Assembly (NCBI GenBank): GCA_020650975.1
Contig: JAIPMN010000906.1
Span: 1 to 63,562, forward strand
Origin: Apostichopus californicus
Lineage: Eukaryota > Echinodermata > Holothuroidea > Aspidochirotida > Stichopodidae
Length of the DNA stretch: 63,562 nt
Direction: 5' to 3'
Below, piece after piece: positions 42,971 through 54,179 of the stretch (positions are counted from its first letter, which is position 1; every line of letters begins with the position of its first letter). The position numbers and the translations under genes were made by a program. A model generated the notes under the pieces. That model did no database searches. It saw only the letters and a program-made list of their open reading frames with translations, and had not been told where the DNA came from.

Positions 42971-45900
42971 ATTTTCCAACAAATTCAAAGGTTAATTGAG
43001 ACTGGGAGAGAGATCATCATGGTAAAAGTCAGGTGCTGTATATGACCACTATTATTTATGAAAATATATCAAATAATAACAAACATGAGAAACTATTAAA
43101 CTTCATCTCTTACACCTAAACTTTGAAAAACATGTTCAGTTTGAGATGCCTCACTGGAGATCCTACAGTACCAATCAAATTACTTCAATTTTTCCGATTC
43201 CAAAAATACAAAGTATTTCGCCCAAACTTTCAAAATACAATTCAGCAATTTTGTAATAATTCAGCCTAAAGATAAACCAGATTAAAATGAATTGCCTTTT
43301 CAATCTGCCCGACATGCTCAGGAATTATAAATTTCTCACTATAACATATGCGACTTTCAACAAGAAACTTCTGTTTGAAAATGAATATATAATTTACGGG
43401 TGAAACACATCACAACTTTCCACTGGGTATAATATGTCATCTCTTTCCGATTCTTTGTCAAACAGTCTCAAATTTTAAAGCTTAGTTGAGTTATGACCTA
43501 CAATATATATCAATGACTGGAATAATTGGTAGTACTTTACTGTCTGGGTCATTTTGTGCAAACAAACAAGACACTGTTCACAAGAATAGGCCAGTTCCTC
43601 AGGAAGGAAAATTTTTTTTAAATCTCTTTGACAATTAACCACCAAATCTACTTTCCTGTTTAAATATTTATTGATCATTGATCGATCACGTAAAAACTCG
43701 ACAACATTGGAAATTCATATTGCATGGTTCTGATTGCAAATGATGTGTCAAAGCACATGATATTGAAGGTTGCACACTCTAATTTAGTAGATCACCAACT
43801 TCTCACCAAGGTACAGTAACTTGCACGTAATCCAAGTAAACTTGGAAAAATGCTCTCCATACATAAAATTTACAATTTGACGAAACTAACATTGTTTTTC
43901 TTTACCATGATGAAGTATTGAACATTGGAGCAGCTAACAAAGTTGCAGATTTATGAGGGGGGAAGGGGGGGGGCTTGCATAGGATAAGTTGAAAAGTGTG
44001 AGTCGATTGGAATATTGGGCATGCTGTGCACACAAACAGTAGACAGTATAGGTGTGTTAAAATACTTTTTAATCAGTTCTGTGCCAAGAGCATCATCAAT
44101 GTTGATGAGTGCTCATGAGGGTCTTCCTGTGATGAGAGTCTCAACCTTGAATCCCTCTACAATGCTCAAGGTGTCCACTTCAACAGAATTTGTTAAAACT
44201 CAACGTTGGAATTTTTGAATATCAGAATATGCCCTCAGTGGATAGAAAGAAGGTATATTTGACAGTATTACAGATGGCAAATCATTAGACATGAGTTTCA
44301 TAAACAATGCATAATGCAAAGAACTTTCTAATAAATTGCTGTTCATAAGAGTCAGAAAGGAACATTAACAGATATAAACCCTTGTAAACAATATACTTAG
44401 AAATTTAGAATTTCATAGATATTATACAAATGAAAGGGATATTTACAGCTGTATGCCAAATGTTAAGGAACTGCGCATCTTCATCACCATTGATTTCACA
44501 GAAAACTGACATCCCCCCTCCCCGTCACCCACACCAGTCCTTCAAAGTGTAGCAGTTATTCTCAACAGCAAAACATGTATATTACAAATCATCATACTGT
44601 ACATGTAGGAAATAAGTAATTCATGGGGGTTTAAGAGTATAACTTAACCCGATTCCAATGAATGATGATAGAGCTGTTTTTATGTATGGAAGTTGAACAA
44701 ATGGACTGATAGGGAAGGTAGACCTCCTCCCTTCACCCACGCCCCCTCCCCCCCCATTTTTCCATGACAGTACATGTTGGTATATTGTAATTCATTGTAA
44801 ATTAATTATCATATTGGCAACAAATCTAATGCAAATATTTACTAAATACCATTCCTGTACATTTCACTCTTAAAATGATCTCAACCTTTGAAGTGCTGGT
44901 ATTTGAGAGATCAACGCTCTGATCGTAAATCACAATGAGTATTACACTGTGAATAAACAACTACAGCGCAAGACGAGCATATAATCTACTGTACACACAG
45001 GGGCAAATGGTCTTCCTTTTATTATTGAACACCAGGATCTAGGATAAAGCCCACATAAATGGAGGCACAAAGGGTAGAAAGGTCCAACACAGCAAGGTAC
45101 CTGGCAAGAAATGAAGCAAAATCAATATACTGTAATGTCTATCAAAGTATGAACAGTACTACAAGGGCAAATTACCTTGTGTTTATATTTTTTCCACTGA
45201 GGCCAAAACGTGACCATAATAGGGCTTACGATAACATTTACAATAACATTTAAAGCCCTTGACCAAGAACCCTCACGTTGACATTAAATTAGGATGATCG
45301 TACAGTTAAGCCCCTTTTATTGCTTTCATTAGTCTCGATCTAGTTTTGCTGTTCATAGTACAGTGACTGTCATATCTATAACTGACAAGCCATACTGTTT
45401 ACTTTATGTACATATTACCTGTAATGGAACCGTGTTTCTGTTTCAGCCATATGTTCCGTATTTAAACATACTGAAGCTACAGTATTGGATACTTGTAATT
45501 CTTTACCATACAGTACAGGAGTCCGTACAGTACCCCCCCCCCCCCCGCCCCCACTTTTTATTACCTTGGCCAATAATAAGATTATGACATTTGGTATTAA
45601 AATTGCTGCTAAATAATTACTCCAGAATTATCCATGTTTTGTTTTTTCTAAAATAAATTGCAGTCATATTTTGAACAATAATCATAGTTTTGGTAAAAAC
45701 TCTCGCATAGCAGCTGCACCAGATAGGTGCTAGACTGCTTGGATGTACTTTATAATGCCTGCATTTTACATCATTTAGCTTAGAATAACAGGTGCATGTG
45801 AAATCTACACTTGTAAGTAACAAATGACCTTAACATATTGCACAGCTGTAATGGTTTTCTTGCTATTTAATACAAAGTTTATTGTGGAAGGTGTACAAAT

Positions 45901-47128
45901 GCAAAATTGATAATTTTCAATTTTCCATGTTTCATTGCAGGCTACATGTATACCCCAAGAACATCAACATGGTTTCTACCATATCTTGTTGTTCAGCCAG
46001 ATTCAAGGTTACATGTAGGTCCACAAGTTGTTTAAAAAAAAAAAAGAAGTTATTTACATACAGTTTCACTACCTAATGTTCATCTAGGAGATTCCAATTC
46101 ATGCAACAAATTCCAAACCCACACAACTCCTACCCATATACTGGGTCATTTGTCATAAAAAAACAACAAATTTGTATTTGGCTGGTTTTCACCCGATTTG
46201 GCCGCCACAGAAAAACTGGCAACCCTGCACTCTCTATACAGTACTTCCAGGTCACGCTTCAAAGCACTCGTACTGACCGGTACGAACAATTCCAAAACTC
46301 TATCTGCTAGAAACACCGTATTCATACTGTTCATGAACTGAAGTGGGATATGAAAGTAAAGAAGAGAACACACAATATGTGGATGTTCTAATCTGGCCGG
46401 TTCCATCACAGAAATACTGGCACACCTGGGAGAATCAATTCGAAAGTTTGAACAACCCTATATACATAGATAAAGAGAAGGAAGCCATGAGTTTATATTG
46501 CAGCAAATCAACAGCAATATACACTCTATGTTTTTCACAATGTACTGTATGTAATATACATAGAATTGCTACTGAATTGATACTGAATCATTTCTGTACT
46601 TTTTAACCAAAAGATGCAGGAAACATCCAGGGTCTTTCTGGAGATGGAGTGATAGTCATTCATTGGTGCTGCTTCCTACTTTAAGAGGATTAGTTTCTTT
46701 TGAACTCAATGATTGTGTTCACCATAAGGAACATCTGTCAAAGTTTTATCTCTTTTGATGGGTTTTTAAGCTGCCATTCCACTAATCTCATGTGAGAAAT
46801 AGGCCTTCAGCTATATGTATGTCGCATACTTTCATTAGTCAACAACAAACCCTTTCATATATAAAATGAAATTGAATTTTCAAACATCTATGTAAACTAG
46901 CATGAATTTAATTTTGAAAACTATTCTTGTACCTTTTATGACAAAACTTCTGGAATTTCATGATCTTACCATGTAGCAGTGGAAAGTTAATTAACCCAAC
47001 TTGAACTGTGTTCGCTAGTCTCTCAAAGTTTTTTTTCTTCAGATACAGTAAGTGAATTCAAATGATGACACTGTTGTACCTAGGTTAACGTAGTGTGTAG
47101 GTCACTAAGAGACATGTATTAAGCTAAC

Positions 47129-47487
47129 CAGGGATGTGCTCAAGAATATTTGAGTGCCAGGTGGATTTGTGTGGTAATGTGATCCATGTTCTGGGGAGGG
47201 GTCTAAGAGGTGGAGTCCCCCTCCCCCCCCCCCCATTGGAAATTGTTTGCAAATGCGGTATGCTTAGATGGAAAATGGTGCTATGTTATAAGTATTATTA
47301 TGTTAGACAATAGATGTATAAGTATTATTATTATGTTTCCAATTCTGGAGCTAACTTCTGTGCCAAGTTTTCACCCATAGTTTGGTAATGGTAAAATTAA
47401 TAGTGCCGATTGGAAATGTTAAAGATACTGTTTGTGTTGGGCGGCATTCAGAACTGCCGGCGCCCGGCATGAGCACATCCCTGGCTA
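47129..47487. mobile_element. hAT-like non-autonomous element
   Basis: Ends CCAGGGATGTGCTC (47128-47141) and GAGCACATCCCTGG (about 47470-47483) are a perfect 14-bp inverted pair starting CAGGG, as in hAT elements. The interior has a C-rich run at about 47217-47234 and GGGGAGGGGTCTAAGAGG, a word also found near 35122. No transposase. The flanks (AAGCTAAC and GCTAGCCT) are not an exact 8-bp duplication. Confidence 0.7.
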
Positions 47488-47828
47488 GCCTATAGTACCA
47501 AAATAAAAATGTGTCCAGATGTAACTCTCTTTCACCTTTCAAATAAAATTGACTAATGATACTATAGAATGACATTCGACACTACAACAACATCTGCTAA
47601 AGGCGTGCCATTGAAGCTGTTCGAAATATCAAAAATAATTGGGACTCAATTTACAGATCTAGGATACAAGGTGACCCATGATGTGTTTCTTCATCAGCCT
47701 GTTAGCATTTTAATAAGCTTTCCCATAGGATCTGGTCACAGTCAGTCCATAACAGTGACACACACATACTGTAGACCTGCACTGCATGGTAATACCATAT
47801 GATTTCAAGTGAGGAAACATGTGTTTAA

Positions 47829-48440
47829 AGCAGCATTTTGCGTTTGGTCGCCGTTTTCTACTTTTTTGACATGTCCATCGAGTTTTTTACATATATCAAT
47901 CACAAAACAGCTAACTAAGATATTAGCCAAATTTTTCCTTGCCAACAACGTTAATTGGCGAGTAATTAAGGATATTCGCAGATAATGAGAAAAGTGTCGT
48001 CCGACAATCTCCACACTTAAAATTAATCGCATACAGTTCCCCAAACCCGCTAGTTTGAATTCAACCAATCAGAGATGCAGGTTTAGTTATGAGCCGTTAA
48101 AAATAGATTCAAGACTTTGCGTTGGTACAACCAGGGAGTTTTTATGGAACTCCCTGGTACAACTGCCATATAGACTGTACACAAATCACGCATGGTGTTG
48201 TATTACGTATTGGTCAATGACGTTCGTAGTGTTTAAATATTCATATTGTCGGCGAGGTTTATTGGGATCCCAACGGAAAATATCTTGGAGAAAAACAAAG
48301 TTGAAAGTTGCACATTTTTCGACATTTATGCCACCATTTGAAGTAAGATTTAAATAGATAAGCTAGTTATGTATGTCGTAATGGCATAGTGGAGTCAGTG
48401 AGGTTGAGAAAAATCATAGAAAACGACGCAAAATGCTGCT
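47829..48440. mobile_element. TTAA-flanked inverted-repeat element
   Basis: AGCAGCATTTTGCG at 47829-47842 is the exact inverse of CGCAAAATGCTGCT at 48427-48440, and both sides are bordered by TTAA (47825-47828 and 48441-48444). TTAA target use is typical of piggyBac-type transposition, though the tips do not start CCC as classical piggyBac does. Inside is a hairpin ACCAGGGAGTT...AACTCCCTGGT at about 48130-48163. No transposase frame. Confidence 0.75.
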
Positions 48441-49097
48441 TTAAGTCATTCTACCTGTGTGGATTATACACATTTCACGGAATAAACTGGCAAAGACATC
48501 TAGACATATATATATATCCAAAAAAAGAAATAAATTCAAATTAAACATCGTAACCTACTGACCTCATTCAATATATAAGTAGATATAATTTCAATATCTT
48601 GGGATAATTTCAAGACACTTGTCTGTCTGATATTACAGTCAAAAAATGATAATCATTTTCACTCATCGTCAAATCACAGAATACATAGAATTTACGAAAT
48701 TTAACCATTTAACAAGTTTCCTGCATGTTCAGGAAATTGACACCCAATGATGATTTGCCAGACACATGACAAATTGATGTCAAATGATCTTCGATCATTG
48801 GGAAGGATGTTATCAAAGTCAGATTGTTGCAGCACTGTACTGACAACTGTTACACAAAATGAAGTTAAGTACTGCGATACATTTGCATAACAAGGAGCAG
48901 CTATATAGGCTTAAGTGTACAACTCTAGCACACATAAATTGATTCACTCTGTACCATCAAGTTTCAAAAATCAACAGCAATAATTATTTCATCTCCCTGC
49001 ATGTAATGTATAGGGAGATGCGATACTGTACTTCTCCCCACATCAGATATATGTGAGTGTGTGTGTATGTGTGTGTGAGTGAGCAAACAAAGTACTG

Positions 49098-49890
49098 TAT
49101 GTCGCGAACTCCTCCTAGACCATACGTCTGATCATTTTCAAACTTGGTGGGTAGGTGCTTGACCATGTAAACTTGTGCCTGGGTGATTGACGACATAATA
49201 TTTCAATGATCAGAGTTCAGTGGTCCAGAAAACTAAAAATGAGTTTTTAGCCATTTTCTGCATGCCAACATGTTGGAAAAAGGCATTAAACACCACAGGT
49301 TATGTAAATGATGAGACAAAATATATAATCAGACAGATGTAGATGTTTAGGGTTGGGGTCAAAGGTCAAATGAGTTAAAAGGTAAAATTTGTCTGCATTA
49401 CAATGCGAAAAAGCGTGTCGTGAACGCCGGACTAGACCGTAAGTCCAATCGAGTTCAAACTTGGTGAATAGGTGCATGACCATGTATACTCGTGCCTGAG
49501 TGATTGATAACGTTGTATAATCAAAGGTCAGTGTTCAAAGGTCAAGATATCTAAAATTGGTTTTTAGCCATTTTCTGTATGCCAACATGTTGGAAAAAGG
49601 CATTGAACCACACGATATACATAGAAAATGATGAGGCCAATTTGGAAATAAGGCAGAGTTTAGGGTCAGGGTCAAAGGTTAATTGAGTTAAAAGGTAAAA
49701 CTGGTCTAAATCGTGCAAAAAAGTGTTTCACCAATTCCTCCTTGACCATAGTCTGATCTAATGCAAACCTGTTGGGTAGGTGCCTGAGTGCCTGACCATG
49801 TACTGTAAACTTGTGCCTGGGTGATTGGTGATGTCATAGGTTAAAGACCAAAATACTTGTTCATATTAGAGGTCAGTTTGACTTTTAAAG
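49098..49890. repeat. Tandem repeat of about 310-330 bp, 2.6 diverged copies
   Basis: ACTTGGTGGGTAGGTGCTTG / ACTTGGTGAATAGGTGCATG / CCTGTTGGGTAGGTGCCTG, each followed by ACCATGT and then GTGCCTGGGTGATTG variants, start at about 49141, 49460 and 49765. Each unit also carries TTTTTAGCCATTTTCTG and GCCAACATGTTGGAAAAAGG. Units contain AGGTCA half-sites, including GGGTCAAAGGTCA at 49356-49368. Confidence 0.8.
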
Positions 49891-51467
49891 GTTCATCAAG
49901 TAGTAAACTGAGTTATCTACAATTTTAATGCATTGTTATTTTGTTACTAATCCCATTTCTCAAACAATATTTCAAAAGTGTGAAAAAGCAGTACTACATT
50001 GCCCAAATCCATTGCTTGGCCAGTGCTTCATAATTCTAGTCATAAAGCAGCTTTTTGAGTTGATTCTGATATTTCTTAAATATTTTCCGATGCTGACACC
50101 CCATGACAGTACTGTACTGTACTGTAGGTCACAAGCTTGACCATGAAAGTTTCATTTCAATAATTGAATTTCAAATCAACATATTTCAAATTTTTTAGAT
50201 TAGATCAATACCCATCTACAAAAAGGGATTGGGACAAAAAGAAAAGTTGCAAATTAAAATTTGATTAATTAATTACTCATTAAAATACATTTGTTAAAAT
50301 AACAAACTTTAGGTTGTTGGGTTGGTGGGTTTGTGGGGGTGTCTTACAGTAGTTTGTAGTATAGCACAATGAGTACAGTGTGTGTCAAATAGTCATCAAG
50401 TTTGATAATATAGAACCTACAGCTATATCCTTGATTCTTCATAACGTACCACAATGCTGGTTTGATTCTTAGTTTAAAACCTTGCTCAATTTCAAAGAAA
50501 AGTATGTTATCTCCTGTAATAATGATATGAAACAAAACTCCAAAGTAGCTTACAAGCAATATGGAAAGAGTGACTATCAAATTGAGTTCCTTAGCAATCC
50601 AGCCTGACAGATCAAGAAAGGAAACACTGTAAGCAAATACAAATTACTTTAAATGCCCTGCAGCTTTTGTTGTAATACAAACCTGCCAAACTGTTCATAA
50701 TTGACAATCCCAAAGCAGAGAACTTTCAAATTAAGGTGTTAAATGTCCACTAGCAGGTAAATACAACAAAGATACTGGATAGATAAACTGGTCTGATTTA
50801 ACTCTTTATTGTGAAGTTCATGGCATATAATCCTTCTATGGTTTTTTTTTAACTTGTATTTAATGTTTTGGTGTACTGGAAGTCTTCACCATCTGTCGAA
50901 AAAGTGATCAGAACCATGCAAATTATTTTGCTGTACATAGAGAATTCTTTGTAATATATTTGCACTTCAGCATGCTTTAGTGTATGACAGAATTCAAATT
51001 GCCAATCGTCCTATTTTGTACATGGTGTATGTACTGTATTTACACAGTTCAGCTGCAAAGTTTGGTGAAAGATAAGGTTGCTACGTGTATTTAATCTATG
51101 AAATTTAGCATTAATTAGATTTTCATCGTTGCATAGGACTAATTAAATAACTTTCCAAAATTTAACAGGGTACTTCACTGTATCAACTCGATTGTGGCAT
51201 CTCTGAAACTGTATGAAACTAGCAATTGTACCACAGTAACACTGGCGTACAGTATAGCAGCCTTGCAGGGCACTGTACTGATGCAATCAGAGTGTGACAA
51301 GCCTGATCAAGCCGTGCTAAGCACAGCTCCTGCAAGTTAGCAATACATTTTTTAGACAAAACAGACTAAATTATTATTAATATTATCTTTTTTCTTTGTA
51401 ATATTGGTAGGCAGACAAGCAGAATATTCTGCTACTTAAAAATAAATACATGGAGGCTGCTTCAGAC

Positions 51468-51502
51468 CTGGCAAACCCACCCTCCCGGGATGAGACCATT
51501 AG
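51468..51502 (-). other. Possible 35-bp exon, unassigned
   Basis: On the minus strand a very good acceptor (GGTTTCTTTTTTCTTAG) precedes 35 bp ending GCCAG|GTCTGA. If joined to MAPKBP1 visible exon 1 the frame stays open (MVSSREGGFA then the split Arg), and it contains an ATG. It shows no similarity to the expected N-terminus and the donor is weak, so this is recorded only as a candidate. Confidence 0.2.
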
Positions 51503-52748
51503 CTAAGAAAAAAGAAACCGCACCATACCTCCCACTGTCACAAAGTATTTAACCAAAACCAGCAAATCTTAAGTTTGATACATGTATATTAACCACAGGA
51601 GTTTCCAAGGGTTAGTGCTTTGATGGGGAGTTTATTGAACCAGCTCTCCTAGACAATGAATCACCAACCACAAAAGTATCACAATTAGTAAAGAGAACAA
51701 TGTTTTAAATTGAAAAGAACACCAATCCCAAATAGTTGTCAAATTCAATCTTACACCATTAAAGAGTGCAAATGACAGTGATGTTAAATGACAAGAGTTG
51801 GATCATGGACAATAAATCCTATTGTGTTGTTATCACTCATCCCAAGTTTGAGCAATACTGGACTTATTGTTCTATGCACTGACTAAGCTCATACTGTATA
51901 TAGTGATCTGTGCATGTTAACAGTGCTCTAAATCATGTTCAAGTATAGTGACAGAACAACTTTTAAGGTTAGTCTGGCCCTCAGAGAGGACCAAATTTCA
52001 GTTCGAACTGTTGCCAAAATCAGTTATGGAGGTTATCCAGCGGTGGGCTAACAGTTGTTTACGTCAAATTCAGATTGCATTTTAACTATTAAATAGCCGA
52101 AACAGGTCAAATGATAAGTGGTATCACCCCTAAAAGCCTGTGTGCTATTCATCAACCTACTCATCTCGCCTACAGTATACATATTGGGTCATTGTTCTTG
52201 TTTGCTGTTCTGCCAACCAAAATGTCAGGCCTGGTTGTCCATGGGACAACCAGATCAAATGTTGACACATGCACAGTTGCACACTATACTGCATAGCCAC
52301 CCAAAAAGCTGGGATAACTTTGTAAGCAAATTTGGAGGTAGACCATTCTTCAGTCTGAAATTTCTTTTAAATGAGTGTAAGCAACAGAATAAGATTTTTT
52401 TCCCCAACAAGACCAATGTACAGACCTCCACACAATATCAATGCATGGTCTGACAGTTCTTCTTACATCCTTACATTTCAGCAAGCGCAGAAAACAATTT
52501 TGGTAGTCCAAAAACAAAAAGGTAATTATTCCTCTCCTAGTACCAGAAAAACCCTTTAATATCAGCCTTGACCATGACTGGTTTTAATTTAGGTTGGTAC
52601 TTTTTGACACTTGACCTGTCAGACACACACTGTGTTTGAGTGATTGAACCTCAAATTCAAACTTCTAGCCCACAACATTTCATGAAACCCTTCCACAGAA
52701 TGACTCATCCATTCTTGTCGACCAATTATAAGATTAGCAAGGAGTTAA

Positions 52749-53996
52749 AAGGATTGTCTGGTGGCCCAAAGAAGTTACCTTAAAAAATAGTAAATAATTT
52801 TCCAACCATGTTGTCAAAGTATGAGAACGCTAATGTTGCGTTTGACAGAGAAACGATTTTTTAATCGTTAAGAATAGACATTTCAAATATGATTTGAACA
52901 GTACAGAACGTGACGTCAGCTATGCTATTGCAGATTGCGACATAACCCACCCTCCGCACAGTACCTATACGGTAATCACAACAAAAACAGCGTGTGTATA
53001 CAGATAAATTTCTTCCTTTTCCGGTGAAATTTCTTAAAAATTAGATATGTTTTCAAAAACTCCTTAAGCCGCCATGTACTAGATCGGTGGTTCCGTGGTC
53101 TTTGTGTAACACAAGGTAAATTTTAAAAGCAGACTCTGAGTTGTCCAGGCTTTACATCGCGCTATCCAGCTCCAACGCGAAATATGTTCGCACGTAGGCT
53201 ATACTCAAACGTTGACAATCGGACAGTTCTGCGAAGCCTAAGCTTCTCAGTGCTACATTCTGCTCTGACAACGATTCGATCAATTTCTTCAATAACTTCC
53301 GGTGAAATTTCTTATAAATTAGATATGATTTAAAAAACTCCTTAAGCCGCCATATATGTAGTAGATCGGTGGTTTCGTGGTCTTTGTGTAACACAAGATA
53401 AGTTTTAACAGCAGGCTCTTCGTTGTTTATACATCGCGCTATCCAGCTCCAGCGCGAAGAATGTTCGCATGTATGGGCTACTCTAACGTTTACAATCGGA
53501 CAGTTCTGCGATGACATCGATTCCGCCAAGTTTCATCTTTCGGTTTAACGAATACTTTTCAAGTTTCCTTTTACTGTTAATTTGATCCGTGAATTTTATT
53601 TCAGCGATTTCGAAGAACAGTTAATGAACTGTGGTTTGAGTGTGAGTGTACTATGTGCACCGCTATACAAGTACACCAACTGAGCATCGTAGTATATACG
53701 TTCGCGAGTATGTACGTTATATATGAGGCAATCCAATGTGCTTACACGTGAGTCTATTTGCTGCGGAATTGGGAGTGCTAACTTCAAGTCGCCTGTTTTG
53801 CCTATCTGCAAGCATTACGTCAATCACCATATTGAAGCGTTCGAACAAACGGTACTTTTGGTGAGAAACTGGTGAATTTGAAAACCAGATTTCTACAAGA
53901 AGAAAACGTCGAATGGGGACAATTTTTACATGGCTAGAAAGAGAAAAATAATAACTACAAGGACAATGTATCAAAATCTTCCACCAGACAATTCCT
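52749..53996. mobile_element. TTAA-flanked 1.25-kb element with internal tandem duplication
   Basis: The left end reads TTAA then AAGGATTGTCTGGTGG from 52745. The right end, inverted, reads TTAA then AGGAATTGTCTGGTGG to 54000. Inside, about 180-245 bp is duplicated: 53029-53214 and 53286-53511 share TTCCGGTGAAATTTCTTA, CTCCTTAAGCCGCCAT, CATCGCGCTATCCAGCTCC and CAATCGGACAGTTCTGCG. The 125-codon minus frame at 53152-53529 lies over this duplication and is not a known protein. The element ends about 70 bp from the donor of CMAH exon 3. Confidence 0.72.
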
Positions 53997-54069
53997 TTAA
54001 GATATTTTAAGATTTAATTTTCAGATATTTTTAGATAAGATGTTAAGACTTTCACCGACTGATTTATAC

Positions 54070-54179
54070 CTTCACTTCACCGATCTCAAGAGGCAACTTC
54101 TCCCTTGGATCGTCTTCCCAGGGTTGTGGCGGTTTCAACTCATTCAGAGTGAGCCTGCCGTCCTCTGTTACCTCCGGTA
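54070..54179 (-). CDS. CMAH: CMAH, exon 3
   Basis: This exon encodes CMAH residues 100-136, acceptor AATTTTCTATCCCACAG, donor AAG|GTATAA, ending phase 0. PEVTEDGRLTLNELKPPQPW then LPLEIGEVK align with mammalian CMAH (VVEMDENNGLLLLELNPPNPW then LAFGEVQI), the strand-rich linker after the Rieske domain. The next expected words (THACM, FDPWLIGPAFARGWW) are not found further along the strand. Confidence 0.92.

Larger units (their letters stand above)
42427..54069. other. 11.6-kb repeat-rich interval, no convincing exon
   Basis: This lies between CMAH exon 3 and the first visible MAPKBP1 exon. It holds a SINE (42668-42970), a hAT-like element (47129-47487), two TTAA-flanked elements (47829-48440, 52749-53996) and a tandem repeat of about 310 bp (49098-49890). 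I read the minus strand for the CMAH catalytic words (GPAFARGWW, HLHSDHLS type) and the MAPKBP1 start (LEKVLG, YPAGCVVV type) and saw neither. A possible 35-bp exon at 51468-51502 has a good acceptor but no similarity. Confidence 0.7.

Noticed and set aside
53152-53529. 125-codon minus-strand open frame near CMAH exon 3
   Set aside because: It lies wholly within the TTAA-flanked repeat and spans its internal duplication. No CMAH similarity and no splice sites in phase.
42369-54179. Direct CMAH exon 3 to MAPKBP1 visible exon 1 fusion
   Set aside because: Exon 3 ends in phase 0 and visible exon 1 begins with the last base of a codon. The join gives a stop after two codons (GGA AAA CTA TAA context).
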